A stretch of DNA of 29,037 bases from CAYLXU01 sp964388055 (GTDB lineage: Bacteria > Patescibacteriota > Minisyncoccia > UBA6257 > JACRHW01). The DNA lies in contig CAYLXU010000007.1 in assembly GCA_964388055.1 (NCBI GenBank), forward strand, positions 1-29,037. Reading direction: 5' to 3'. The notes under the pieces are model-generated. The model did not search any database. It was not told the origin of the DNA and worked only from the letters and a program-made list of their open reading frames with translations. This document shows positions 20,119 to 27,575 of this stretch, piece after piece (positions within the stretch are counted from its first letter, which is position 1; every line of letters starts with the position of its first letter). Position numbers and translations under genes: made by a program.

Positions 20119-21339
20119 ATGAAACGAAACATCGCGTTTTTTTTAAGTGTATTTCTTCTAGCACTTTTTGCGCCAGCCTACGCGACTCCTGAAAATCTTT
20201 CCCAGGAAGGAACTCGACTCTTTATACCAAGAGAGCAAGTGGAAGCCCTCCTCCCTATCAAGTACCGTATTGAGGGGATCATACAAGGAGCAGAAGGGCT
20301 GACAGACAAGACAAACGCAAACAAAGCGGTTACACAACAACTTTCTCTTGCAAAAAATATTCTTGGACGCGAAACAAATGTGAAAGAACTCCTGAATCTT
20401 CAACCACCCCCACCCCCTCAGCTTACCCCGCTTCAAAAGGCGGCAGGTTTTGTAACATTTGTAAACATCCTTTGGGTCTTTGCGATCTGTTTGCTCCTGA
20501 TGAGTCTCTGGTATCTTATCCCACGATGGTTCGGGTGGGTAGTGCTCATTTTCCAAATGATTCCTGCAGAACTCTACGAACTGCTTCTCTATGCCGCAAG
20601 TTTTGGACTTGTCCTCTACGGTGCACAGCTGGATCCAGAAATCGGACAGTATCTTGCCCTCACCGGATGCCTCTTCCTTATGGGATCACTCACTTTCACG
20701 ACGTACCTACACGAACTTAAACTAAGCGGAACAGGGTTCTCCGGAATCCTCTTTATTGCATGGGCGCTTGCAGCAGTGATTTGCAACAGTCCGCTTGTAG
20801 GATTTCTCGCTATCATGGCGCTTATGAGTGCACTTGGGTTCAGCATCATTGTTACACCCATGTGTTATGGAATCGGTTTTGAAGAAGAGAGTTTTGTGGG
20901 AAGAGCAACCTCTGCAGCATTTATTGTACTTGGCATCTTCGTAGTTCTCCGCATTACAGGAGCCCAACTCCCCTACATAATGGTATTCGAAAAAGGAGCC
21001 CTCTTTATGGGAAGTTTTGTGGGATACCTCGGACTTCTTATTGCATCGTCCCGGTGGTTCATGAACCGTAGTCCCGAAGGATACATCGGGTTCCAGCTTC
21101 TCACTATTCTTGCCGGAGTTGCAGCGCTCTTTGTAGGATCTACGTGGAACATCGCAGAACTTCAAAAAATCGGTGGAACATTCTTCGTCCTATACCTGAT
21201 CGAAAAAACAATGGAAATTCCGGTAGACAAAAAAGAGCACTACGCATACATCCTACTCTTTCTCTCACTCCTTATCTATGGGCTTTGTATGTTTATCAAA
21301 ACACATTTTGATCTCGTCCGCCCATATCTGTTTATGTAA
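20119..21339 (+). CDS. Hypothetical polytopic membrane protein with signal peptide
   Basis: 406 residues. A cleavable signal peptide (MKRNIAFFLSVFLLALFAPAYA) precedes a 75-residue external domain with EQVEALLPIKYRIEGIIQGA and a KAVTQQLSLAKNIL helix. A proline spacer (LQPPPPPQLTP, near residue 95) leads to about nine or ten membrane helices up to the C-terminus. I cannot assign a family; the helices are rich in Gly/Phe without transporter signatures. The plan (soluble sensor-like domain plus membrane bundle) recalls DUF2157-type proteins but the match is not firm. AAGGGGTG lies 7 nt before the ATG. Own strong promoter and terminator. Confidence 0.85.
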   Translation: MKRNIAFFLSVFLLALFAPAYATPENLSQEGTRLFIPREQVEALLPIKYRIEGIIQGAEGLTDKTNANKAVTQQLSLAKNILGRETNVKELLNLQPPPPPQLTPLQKAAGFVTFVNILWVFAICLLLMSLWYLIPRWFGWVVLIFQMIPAELYELLLYAASFGLVLYGAQLDPEIGQYLALTGCLFLMGSLTFTTYLHELKLSGTGFSGILFIAWALAAVICNSPLVGFLAIMALMSALGFSIIVTPMCYGIGFEEESFVGRATSAAFIVLGIFVVLRITGAQLPYIMVFEKGALFMGSFVGYLGLLIASSRWFMNRSPEGYIGFQLLTILAGVAALFVGSTWNIAELQKIGGTFFVLYLIEKTMEIPVDKKEHYAYILLFLSLLIYGLCMFIKTHFDLVRPYLFM

Positions 21340-21390
21340 ACCCTCACCAAATACTCAGCCCAAAAACTGAGATCCAACGTAGCAAAAAAG

Positions 21391-21420
21391 AAATCCCCAA
21401 AGAATGGGGATTTTATTTTT
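21391..21420 (+). terminator. Intrinsic terminator of the polytopic membrane protein gene
   Basis: AAATCCCC/GGGGATTT stem, 7-nt loop, followed by TATTTTT. Confidence 0.85.
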
Positions 21421-21424
21421 GCAC

Positions 21425-21446
21425 AAAAAAGAGGGGAATCCCCCTC
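21425..21446 (-). terminator. Intrinsic terminator of the flotillin gene
   Basis: GAGGGG/CCCCTC stem with a 4-nt loop, followed on the minus strand by TTTTTT; 8 nt after the flotillin stop. It faces the terminator at 21391. Confidence 0.8.
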
Positions 21447-21453
21447 AAATATT

Positions 21454-23235
21454 TTACTCTGTTGCAACTTCCTGCTCTTCTTTTTTCTTATCATCATCTT
21501 TTACAGACATGCCATCAAGTATCTCTGAAGTAACCCCAATCTTTTCAAGAAGGTTTCCAAAACCAAGCGCCTTGGCTTTTGCAATAACATTAAAAAACAT
21601 TTCTGGCGTAAGGTTTGCAAACTTATTAAGAGCCCCGCTACCACTTCCGTTGCTGTTCCCACCAAAGTCATACATCCGAATCGAATCAACGCTTGAAAGC
21701 GGAGCAGCCATCTGCCCAAACACGTTCGCGAGACCTTGAGGACCGAGCGCCTTCGCAAGAGCGTCGCCAAGAGATTCCGCGACACGTGGTGCAGCATCAA
21801 GCACCTGGAGAAGTTTACCTGTCTGATCAAGTTGCGCAAGCGCCTTAGCAAGTTGCTCTTTACCCTTCGCTTCAGCAAGAAGTTTCGCCTCTGCACCCTT
21901 CGCTTCAGCCATAAGCTCTGCTTCCTTACCCGTTGCATTCGCAACAAGCTCTGCTTCAACACCCGCTGCCGCAGCAAGACGCTTTGCCTTTTCACCATCA
22001 GCTTCTGCAGTAAGCCTTGCACGCGTTGCATCCGCATCACCCTGACCACGTTTTGCAGTTGCCTCTGCATCCGCCTCAGCCTTCGTCTTAATGGCTTGTG
22101 CCTGTTTTGCCGCAGCCTCAAATGCTGCCTCTGCCTGAATAATCTGTTTTGATTTTTCTGCCTCTGCGGAAATAACTTGAGTCTTGCGCTCTGCCTCGGC
22201 CTTAATAATGGCGGATTCCCGCTCTGCCTCGGCAGGTTTAATTACTTGGAATTGAAGTTCTTTTTCTACACGCAGGGTTTCCTGCTCCGCAAGACGAATC
22301 TTTGACTCAGTCTCAGCAGCAAGAGCCTCAACCCTCTTCTGTCGCACTTCCTTATCACGCTCAGCAGTTGCAATAGCACCAGCCTGCTCGGCAATGGCAC
22401 GCTCACGATCCGTAAGTGCCTTAAACTGGGCAACTTGAACGTCGCGCTCCTTCTGAGCCTGTGCAACAGCAACTGCGTTCTGGGCAGCAACAAGTTCGGC
22501 CTCTTTCTTTGCGTTACTTGCAGCAATATCCGCATCACGCGTCGCCTCGGCTTCACCGATCTGCGCATCTCGCTTTACCTCAGCGGTACGCCTCTTGCCC
22601 AATGATTCAATATATCCAGACGTATCTGAAATTTGCTGAATGGTAAGAATAGTAACGCGCACACCAATCTTCAGAAGCTCAGTCTCTGCACCAGAAAGGA
22701 CCGCCCTATTAAGAGACTCACGATTTCCAATAAGGTTTTCAATGGTGAGCGTGCCAAGAATGGAGCGCAGCTGACCCTCAAGGTTTTCCCGAATAATGGT
22801 ATTAATGTCTTCGTCCTTTTTCCCCTCAAAGGTTCGCACCGCCGCAATCAGAGTTGCCATATCGGATCCAATCACAACGGTCGCCGTACCTCTAGCATTT
22901 ACCATAACTCCGCCCTCAGTAGGAATATCTTTCACCTCGAGTGGGATAAGACGCGCATCGAGACGCAGCTCCGAATAGTCCTCAAAAAATGGCCACACAA
23001 GAGCACCACCACCCGTAAGAAGTCGGAATCCCAACTCTTCTTTCTTTTTTGTCCCATCGGCGCCAGTCACCTCATATGTGTTTTTCCGACCATAAATGAT
23101 ACCAACCCTGCTTGGCGGTACTCGCTTATACCTACTCGTGGCATAACGCGCTGCGCTAAAAAGTGCCAAACAAACGAGAAGTGCACCAATAATCAATCCA
23201 AGATTTGACATAACTACCTTAAGAAGTTCCTCCAT
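21454..23235 (-). CDS. Flotillin-like SPFH-domain protein
   Basis: 593 residues. An N-terminal membrane segment (residues 9-30) is followed by the SPFH/band-7 domain (about 35-230), with VPPSRVGIIYGRKNTYEV, GGALVWPFFEDYSELRLDARLIPLEV and the IIRENLEGQLRSILGTLTIE stretch. Residues 230-490 are a long coiled coil full of A-E-A repeats (KAEAERKTQVISAEAEKSKQ-like), the flotillin domain that assembles ring cages on membrane microdomains. The tail is Gly/Ser-rich, then acidic. It matches bacterial FloT/YuaG in size and order. It lies 4 bp after the NfeD-like gene, the classic pair. AAGGAGAG, 8 nt upstream, lies in the end of that gene, suggesting translational coupling. Confidence 0.93.
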   Translation of the reverse strand: MEELLKVVMSNLGLIIGALLVCLALFSAARYATSRYKRVPPSRVGIIYGRKNTYEVTGADGTKKKEELGFRLLTGGGALVWPFFEDYSELRLDARLIPLEVKDIPTEGGVMVNARGTATVVIGSDMATLIAAVRTFEGKKDEDINTIIRENLEGQLRSILGTLTIENLIGNRESLNRAVLSGAETELLKIGVRVTILTIQQISDTSGYIESLGKRRTAEVKRDAQIGEAEATRDADIAASNAKKEAELVAAQNAVAVAQAQKERDVQVAQFKALTDRERAIAEQAGAIATAERDKEVRQKRVEALAAETESKIRLAEQETLRVEKELQFQVIKPAEAERESAIIKAEAERKTQVISAEAEKSKQIIQAEAAFEAAAKQAQAIKTKAEADAEATAKRGQGDADATRARLTAEADGEKAKRLAAAAGVEAELVANATGKEAELMAEAKGAEAKLLAEAKGKEQLAKALAQLDQTGKLLQVLDAAPRVAESLGDALAKALGPQGLANVFGQMAAPLSSVDSIRMYDFGGNSNGSGSGALNKFANLTPEMFFNVIAKAKALGFGNLLEKIGVTSEILDGMSVKDDDKKKEEQEVATE

Positions 23236-23239
23236 GTTA

Positions 23240-23737
23240 TTAGCTCTCCTTCCTTTCTACTAAGCAGACACCGCCGGTATCTGCCGTGACCCTTACCGGC
23301 GTTCCCGCCGGCAAAGTCTGACCACTTTGAGAACGAGCAACAAACTCTTGAGTACCTCCAGCAACGTCACACACAATCTTGCCCACACTATTGGAGGGAA
23401 TCTCGATGGTCACAACCCCAAGCGTATTCAGAAGCCGCGAAGAGGTAACCATAGAATCACCTTGCTGTTTACGCATCATCTGCATTAGGCCGAATGCCAA
23501 ACACCAACACAAAACACCGATCCCAACACCACCAAGGGTGCTCATTCCAACAGGATAGCCATTAACCTGCATAAGAGTGCCCACACCACCAAAACCGACA
23601 AGAAACCAAGAAACTGTAAAAACAGAAAAAATACCACCATCATGGCCATCGTGGCCGCCCACATCGTGATCTCCAAACAGAACGGACACCAACATAAGTG
23701 CCACACCAATCACACCAGACACAAGAAATAACGCCAT
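23240..23737 (-). CDS. NfeD-like membrane protein, partner of flotillin
   Basis: 165 residues from the ATG at 23737, chosen because AAGGAGGAG stands 6-7 nt before it and MALFLVSGVIGVALMLVSVLFG is a proper first membrane helix; the frame is open further upstream but that part looks non-coding. A His/Asp/Gly-rich loop (GDHDVGGHDGHDGG) might bind metal. Two or three more helices follow. The C-terminal 65 residues (LLNTLGVVTIEIPSNSVGKIV to the VRVTADTGGVCLVERKES end) form the OB-fold typical of NfeD/YuaF, where G-x-V-x-x-x-x-P and G-x-V-x-V strands recur. YuaF-type proteins act with flotillin in membrane fluidity and stress. Same operon as the flotillin. Confidence 0.88.
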   Translation of the reverse strand: MALFLVSGVIGVALMLVSVLFGDHDVGGHDGHDGGIFSVFTVSWFLVGFGGVGTLMQVNGYPVGMSTLGGVGIGVLCWCLAFGLMQMMRKQQGDSMVTSSRLLNTLGVVTIEIPSNSVGKIVCDVAGGTQEFVARSQSGQTLPAGTPVRVTADTGGVCLVERKES

Positions 23738-23769
23738 ATCATTCTCCTCCTTTCTTTTCAAGGAACATG

Positions 23770-23785
23770 TCGCCAAAATTGGCGA
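23770..23785. repeat. Perfect hairpin in the nfeD leader
   Basis: TCGCCAA, AA, TTGGCGA. It lies between the promoter and the Shine-Dalgarno sequence of the NfeD-like gene; no T-run on the coding side, so an operator or mRNA-stability element is more likely than a terminator. Confidence 0.5.
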
Positions 23786-23799
23786 TCTAACCAAACAAT

Positions 23800-23827
23800 T
23801 TCTTACACAAAGCACCAACCTTGTCAA
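23800..23827 (-). promoter_or_regulatory. Probable promoter of the NfeD-flotillin operon
   Basis: TTGACA (23822-23827), 16-bp spacer, TAAGAA (23800-23805) on the minus strand. The -35 is perfect, the -10 weak. Confidence 0.45.
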
Positions 23828-23894
23828 TATATCTTGTTTTATTTTTATGGTTATGGCATGACTAATACAGAACCTTGAACGGAGGTGGTCAAAC

Positions 23895-24140
23895 TTGAAT
23901 ACAGACGACCCGCTTGCGTCGTTGATTCTCCGCATAAGGACCATTGTGCTGATTTTTATAGCATTGTATGTAGCGCTCTATATTATAAGACACCAAATTA
24001 CTCCCGCAGCACCTCAACCTACGCAAGAGGTAAAAATCCAGGCAACGACACCTGTAACCGAATTGCAGAAGGAGCCGGTCCAAAAACAAAAACCAGAAAA
24101 AACACAAACACCAAAGAAACAAAAGAAAAACCCCAGATAG
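23895..24140 (+). CDS. Small single-pass membrane protein, TTG start
   Basis: 81 residues. Start is TTG at 23895, set by GGAGGTGG (23881-23888) 6 nt upstream, one of the best ribosome binding sites in the window. Residues 10-32 (LILRIRTIVLIFIALYVALYII) form a membrane helix. The rest is Pro/Lys/Gln-rich (PAAPQPTQEV, then repeated QK/EK/KP steps), a disordered basic tail. No family recognised. The stop codon lies inside the loop of its own terminator. Divergent from the NfeD-flotillin operon, so the roughly 150-bp gap carries both promoters. Confidence 0.75.
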   Translation: MNTDDPLASLILRIRTIVLIFIALYVALYIIRHQITPAAPQPTQEVKIQATTPVTELQKEPVQKQKPEKTQTPKKQKKNPR

Positions 24141-24148
24141 GGGTTTTT
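24126..24148. terminator. Terminator overlapping a stop codon
   Basis: AAAAACCCC/GGGGTTTTT, 9-bp stem with loop AGATA; the TAG stop of the small membrane protein spans the loop and stem. Symmetric, so it can also end the convergent dCTP-deaminase-like gene. Confidence 0.9.
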
Positions 24149-24169
24149 AATTATCCACTTCCCACCTTT

Positions 24170-24835
24170 CTATTTTCCTACTTCCCGGTCTTGATACAGT
24201 CGTGGGAGCATCATGTCTGGCTTCCACGACTTTTTGAGCTTTTCAAAATCCTTCACATTCTGATACTTTCCATCTGACGCATAATCCTTTGCTGCAATCT
24301 CCTTTACATCAAAAAAAATAATCTGCGCGATACGACGCCCGACCACAAGCGGAATAGTATAGTGTCTGGAATTATTTGTAATCTCCATCGTCCAGCGATT
24401 TACATAACCAACGTCTCCCCATCCCGCACACTTACACACCTCTATAAAATTCCTTCCAAGCGACGAACGTGCCTTCATCATTGTGGTAATAGTGCCACGC
24501 CCACCAATAAACTCATTCGTGTGCCCAAGTATCGTCTCCCCTGGCTCCAAAAGGATGACCCTATCTTCGGGAGCGATCCCCTTAAAATCAAAGTGCTTTA
24601 ACACCTTTGCTGCCTTCTCCGCCTTAAAATGTTCCTTACCCCATACACGTTCTACGTGTTCCTTATTATATATGTTATATAAATGCACATAATTGTCCGG
24701 CCTCCTCTCGCGGAAAAAATATTCACCAAGCGATACGTCATAACTTGATGTCTTTAAATTTTCGGTCTGGTAGGGATCAATAACAATGTTCCCTTGCTCA
24801 ATTGCTTGTAAAATCGCTTTATCACCTAGAGTCAT
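24170..24835 (-). CDS. dcd: dCTP deaminase / dUTPase-family protein
   Basis: 221 residues. Trimeric dUTPase-fold enzymes of this family deaminate dCTP to dUTP or hydrolyse dUTP, feeding dUMP to thymidylate synthase. Signatures: LKTSSYDVSLGEYF near residues 28-40, LLEPGETILGHTNEFI (95-110), KARSSLGRNF (121-130), then AGWGDVGYVNRWTMEITNN (137-155), where Glu151 aligns with the catalytic glutamate of Dcd; VVGRRIAQIIFF (164-175), and an ending YASDGKYQN. There are about 30 extra residues between 45 and 85 compared with standard 190-residue Dcd. Whether it is mono- or bifunctional cannot be read off safely. thyA and folA follow nearby on the other strand. Confidence 0.85.
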   Translation of the reverse strand: MTLGDKAILQAIEQGNIVIDPYQTENLKTSSYDVSLGEYFFRERRPDNYVHLYNIYNKEHVERVWGKEHFKAEKAAKVLKHFDFKGIAPEDRVILLEPGETILGHTNEFIGGRGTITTMMKARSSLGRNFIEVCKCAGWGDVGYVNRWTMEITNNSRHYTIPLVVGRRIAQIIFFDVKEIAAKDYASDGKYQNVKDFEKLKKSWKPDMMLPRLYQDREVGK

Positions 24836-24941
24836 AATTGTAGAAAATAAAAATTAGTAACCAAAACTCAGAAATTTGAGTGTATTTTTTTAGACCACCT
24901 TCTTAAGTAAGCTTATCGGGTTTAGCTCTTGTCAGAAAGAC

Positions 24942-24970
24942 TTGACATATGTATATATATGTGATACACT
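24942..24970 (+). promoter_or_regulatory. Strong promoter of the GC-rich small gene
   Basis: TTGACA (24942-24947), 17-bp spacer, TACACT (24965-24970). The spacer holds a symmetric ACATAT/ATATGT that could be an operator. Confidence 0.65.
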
Positions 24971-25002
24971 GTAACTAGCACACTGAAAGGGGGTTTGCAG
25001 CA

Positions 25003-25362
25003 ATGCAGACTACCAACAACTTCAAAGACATCTTCGGCTTCGAGCCAGCAAAAACGCAGGCAGCCACGCCGATCGAGACCAGCATCGTGAACTCCAAGCT
25101 CGGTGAACTCCTCTGCACGTACGACGGCTTGCACGAGGAGAAGCAGGCGCTCGTGGAGAAGTACCACGACGGTATTCCCAAGGGCATCAGCATCGAGCAG
25201 GCGCTCAAGGACCGAGAGGTCGCGCTCGATCTCGAGAAGAGAACGCGTGAAGCCTGGAACGCTTTCGAGGGCTCAGGAAGCATGGCCAAGTCCGCTGGAT
25301 ATGCCGTGGATGACACCAACAAGCTTCGAGAGGACAACAAGAAGGCCACCGTCAACGCGTAA
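25003..25362 (+). CDS. Hypothetical GC-rich small protein, 119 residues
   Basis: Not recognised. By hand count the coding stretch from 25021 on is about 58% GC, well above its AT-richer neighbours. Lysine is AAG in 10 of 12 codons and leucine is mostly CTC, unlike nearby genes that favour AAA. Residues 1-25 are polar (MQTTNNFKDIFGFEPAKTQA); the rest is charged and helical (KLGELLCTYDGLHEEKQALV, EQALKDREVALDLEKRTREA), ending in a polar tail. No signal or membrane segment. GAAAGGGGG precedes the ATG by 9 nt. Strong promoter and terminator make a compact one-gene unit that looks highly expressed or recently acquired. Confidence 0.75.
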   Translation: MQTTNNFKDIFGFEPAKTQAATPIETSIVNSKLGELLCTYDGLHEEKQALVEKYHDGIPKGISIEQALKDREVALDLEKRTREAWNAFEGSGSMAKSAGYAVDDTNKLREDNKKATVNA

Positions 25363-25372
25363 GGCCGCAAAG

Positions 25373-25397
25373 GCAGGGTAACCAACCCCTGCTTTTT
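25373..25397 (+). terminator. Intrinsic terminator of the GC-rich gene
   Basis: GCAGGG/CCCTGC stem with an 8-nt loop, followed by TTTTTCTTTTTT. Confidence 0.85.
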
Positions 25398-25551
25398 CTT
25401 TTTTATTCAAACTAAAGCCTAAACAAAACTCTGGGTGTATGCCGAGATATCTTCCACACCTAAACAACCCCCTACCCCCATTTTCTACTTTATAGGGACG
25501 TGCTATCCTAAATCCAGTTCGTTTACAGTATAATAGGAGGAATAAAAACAC

Positions 25552-26373
25552 ATGCGACAATATCTCGACCTCCTCAAAGACATTCTAGAAAATGGCGTAG
25601 ACCGTCCGGATCGTACAGGGGTGGGAAGCAGGGCAGTCTTTGGAAGACAGATGAGATTTGCTATGGCGGATGGATTTCCGGCAGTAACCACTAAAAAGTT
25701 GGCGTTTAAGTTAGTTAAAGCAGAACTTCTGTGGTTCCTTAGTGGAAGTTCCGACGTAAACAAGCTCCGTGAACTTGGTTGCACAATTTGGGACGAAAAT
25801 GCAGAAGCGCCCTATTGGAAACCAAAAGCGCGGTTTGAGGGAGACTTGGGACGAGTATATGGGGTACAGTGGCGCTCATGGCGAACCCCCTCAGGAACAG
25901 AAGTTGATCAAATCGCCCAACTCATTGACCGCATAAAAACAAATCCACACGACAGACGCCACATTGTAAACGCTTGGAATCCTGGCGAGTTAGACCAAAT
26001 GGCGCTTCCACCATGCCATGCCTTCTTTCAATGTTTTGTAGTAAATGACACCATCTCGCTTCAAATGTATCAACGAAGCTGCGATATGTTTTTAGGCGTA
26101 CCATTCAACATTGCCTCTTATTCGCTCTTGCTTCACATGATTGCACAAGTAACCGGATTAAAAGCAGGGGAGTTTGTCCATACTCTTGGGGACGCACATA
26201 TCTACCTTGACCACTTTGATCAGGTCAAAGAACAACTCACTCGGGAACCCCTACCACTTCCGCAACTCTGGCTTAATCCAGACATCAAAGACTTGCACAA
26301 TTTCACAATGGACGACATTAAGCTTATTGGATATAAAAGCCATGAAGGTATTAAAGCCCGAATGGCGGTATAA
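25552..26373 (+). CDS. thyA: Thymidylate synthase (ThyA)
   Basis: 273 residues. Converts dUMP and methylene-tetrahydrofolate to dTMP and dihydrofolate. The catalytic Cys is Cys155 in LPPCHAFFQ. Other family marks: RPDRTGVGSRAVFG near the start (the arginine that binds dUMP phosphate), ELLWFLSGSSDV, YGVQWRSW, DRRHIVNAWNP, QRSCDMFLGVPFNIASY and HTLGDAHIY. Length is the short E. coli type. AGGAGG lies 11 nt before the ATG. It is 75 bp ahead of folA, the usual pair, since ThyA makes the dihydrofolate that DHFR recycles. The unrelated ThyX is not seen. Confidence 0.98.
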   Translation: MRQYLDLLKDILENGVDRPDRTGVGSRAVFGRQMRFAMADGFPAVTTKKLAFKLVKAELLWFLSGSSDVNKLRELGCTIWDENAEAPYWKPKARFEGDLGRVYGVQWRSWRTPSGTEVDQIAQLIDRIKTNPHDRRHIVNAWNPGELDQMALPPCHAFFQCFVVNDTISLQMYQRSCDMFLGVPFNIASYSLLLHMIAQVTGLKAGEFVHTLGDAHIYLDHFDQVKEQLTREPLPLPQLWLNPDIKDLHNFTMDDIKLIGYKSHEGIKARMAV

Positions 26374-26448
26374 CCTCACCTAAAGGGGTATTAAAAATCC
26401 GAACCCTCCCACGCCGAGGCTTTGGGGGGTGAATAAGGAGGAAAAACG

Positions 26449-26958
26449 ATGATCACCATCTCACTCGTTGCAGCAATGGCACACAACCGCATCATTGGGA
26501 ATAAAAATAAACTTCCATGGAAACTCCCTGCAGACATGAAGCGCTTCAAGGAACTCACGCGAGGAAAAATTGTCATCATGGGAAGAAAAACATTCGAGTC
26601 GATTGGAAAACCCCTCCCTAATAGAACAAACATTGTCATCACATCACAAGATATCGAAATTCCAGGATGTATCGTATCACGTGGCGGTGACGGACCATGG
26701 CTACGGGCACTCATTGCCCACCTCGATGGAGCGCCGGAAGAAGTGATGGTAATCGGAGGCGCCTCTGTCTATCAACAATTTCTTCCCAAAGCAGATCGCA
26801 TTTATCTCACCTATATTGATGCTGAATTTGAAGGCGATGCAACGTTCCCCATCTTTGAGAATCCAAACGTATGGGAAGAAACCGAACGAATAACATACGA
26901 GCCAGATGAGCAAAACCTTTACCCCTACACCTTCCTCACCTTTGAAAAAAGAAAATGA
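26449..26958 (+). CDS. folA: Dihydrofolate reductase
   Basis: 169 residues. Reduces dihydrofolate to tetrahydrofolate with NADPH. The start ISLVAAMAHNRIIGNKNKLPW is the classic DHFR N-terminus, with LPWKLPADMKRF (the Asp that protonates substrate), then GKIVIMGRKTFESIGKPLPNR, NIVITSQ, and VMVIGGASVYQQFLPKADRIYLTYI. Normal length. AAGGAGG lies 8 nt before the ATG. Partner of thyA in the same unit; terminator follows. Confidence 0.98.
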   Translation: MITISLVAAMAHNRIIGNKNKLPWKLPADMKRFKELTRGKIVIMGRKTFESIGKPLPNRTNIVITSQDIEIPGCIVSRGGDGPWLRALIAHLDGAPEEVMVIGGASVYQQFLPKADRIYLTYIDAEFEGDATFPIFENPNVWEETERITYEPDEQNLYPYTFLTFEKRK

Positions 26959-26976
26959 TAAACAAAAAACCAAAAA

Positions 26977-26998
26977 GCCGCCCACAGGCGGCCTTTTA
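26977..26998 (+). terminator. Intrinsic terminator of thyA-folA
   Basis: GCCGCC/GGCGGC stem with loop CACA and a short TTTT run. Confidence 0.85.
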
Positions 26999-27072
26999 CT
27001 TGTCTACGGATGTATGACATATCATACATTTAGTTGATACTCTTTTTTCTTATTTCAATTTACAATAAAATT

Positions 27073-27549
27073 ATGAAAACATATTCGATTATGATTGGCG
27101 GAGTTGCGACCCTCATCACTCTTTTCATTGTTTTTGCGAGCAACACTGGAGATAGTACGTCACCACACACCGCTCAACAGTCCAAAGTCACAATCGGGTC
27201 AACAACCATTTCTGTTGAAATCGCACGCACGCCGCAGGAACGCGCACAGGGGTTGTCACACCGCACATCCCTCGATGAAAACAGGGGAATGTTATTTTTA
27301 TTTGAAAAACCAGATCTTTATGCGTTCTGGATGCCAAACATGAAATTTCCAATCGACATTATTTGGATTGATACAAATAACACCATTGTCGATATACATG
27401 AAAATGTTCCCCCATTACAGAACGAACTTTACCCCACATATTATAAACCACAACATCCCGCGATTTCAGTTCTTGAAGTCAACGCGGGATTTGGAAAACG
27501 ACACAACATCAAAACAGGAGACAAAATCATATTCAATGCTCCAAATTAA
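27073..27549 (+). CDS. DUF192-family exported protein
   Basis: 158 residues from the ATG at 27073. MKTYSIMIGGVATLITLFIVFA is a signal peptide or membrane anchor. The DUF192 domain follows (about 45-155): VEIARTPQERAQGLSHRTSL, DENRGMLFLFEKPDLYAFWM, NMKFPIDIIWID, IVDIHENVPP, and VLEVNAGFGKRHNIKTGDKI. Known DUF192 structures are small beta-barrels of unknown function, often exported. A TACAAT box (27061-27066) ends 6 nt before the ATG and there is no Shine-Dalgarno sequence, so a leaderless message is likely. The in-frame start 13 codons upstream lies in the promoter and was rejected. Confidence 0.92.
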   Translation: MKTYSIMIGGVATLITLFIVFASNTGDSTSPHTAQQSKVTIGSTTISVEIARTPQERAQGLSHRTSLDENRGMLFLFEKPDLYAFWMPNMKFPIDIIWIDTNNTIVDIHENVPPLQNELYPTYYKPQHPAISVLEVNAGFGKRHNIKTGDKIIFNAPN

Positions 27550-27574
27550 AAAAACATGCACGTGCATGTTTTTT
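27549..27574. terminator. Shared terminator between convergent genes
   Basis: Perfect 26-bp palindrome AAAAAACATGCA/TGCATGTTTTTT around CG, ending the DUF192 gene and the convergent small membrane gene. Confidence 0.9.
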
Positions 27575-27575
27575 A

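Noticed and set aside
23738..23944. N-terminal extension of the NfeD-like protein from 23944
   Set aside because: The extra 69 codons overlap the promoter, a leader hairpin and the ribosome binding site, and overlap the divergent small gene; the ATG at 23737 has an ideal Shine-Dalgarno sequence.
23885..24277. 130-codon plus-strand frame overlapping the small membrane protein
   Set aside because: It runs through a strong terminator and into the convergent dcd gene; the 81-residue frame with the perfectly spaced ribosome binding site fits better.
25529..25534. TATAAT just before thyA as its -10 box
   Set aside because: It is directly followed by AGGAGG; transcription would start at about 25541 and lose the Shine-Dalgarno sequence, so this is probably chance or a weak promoter.
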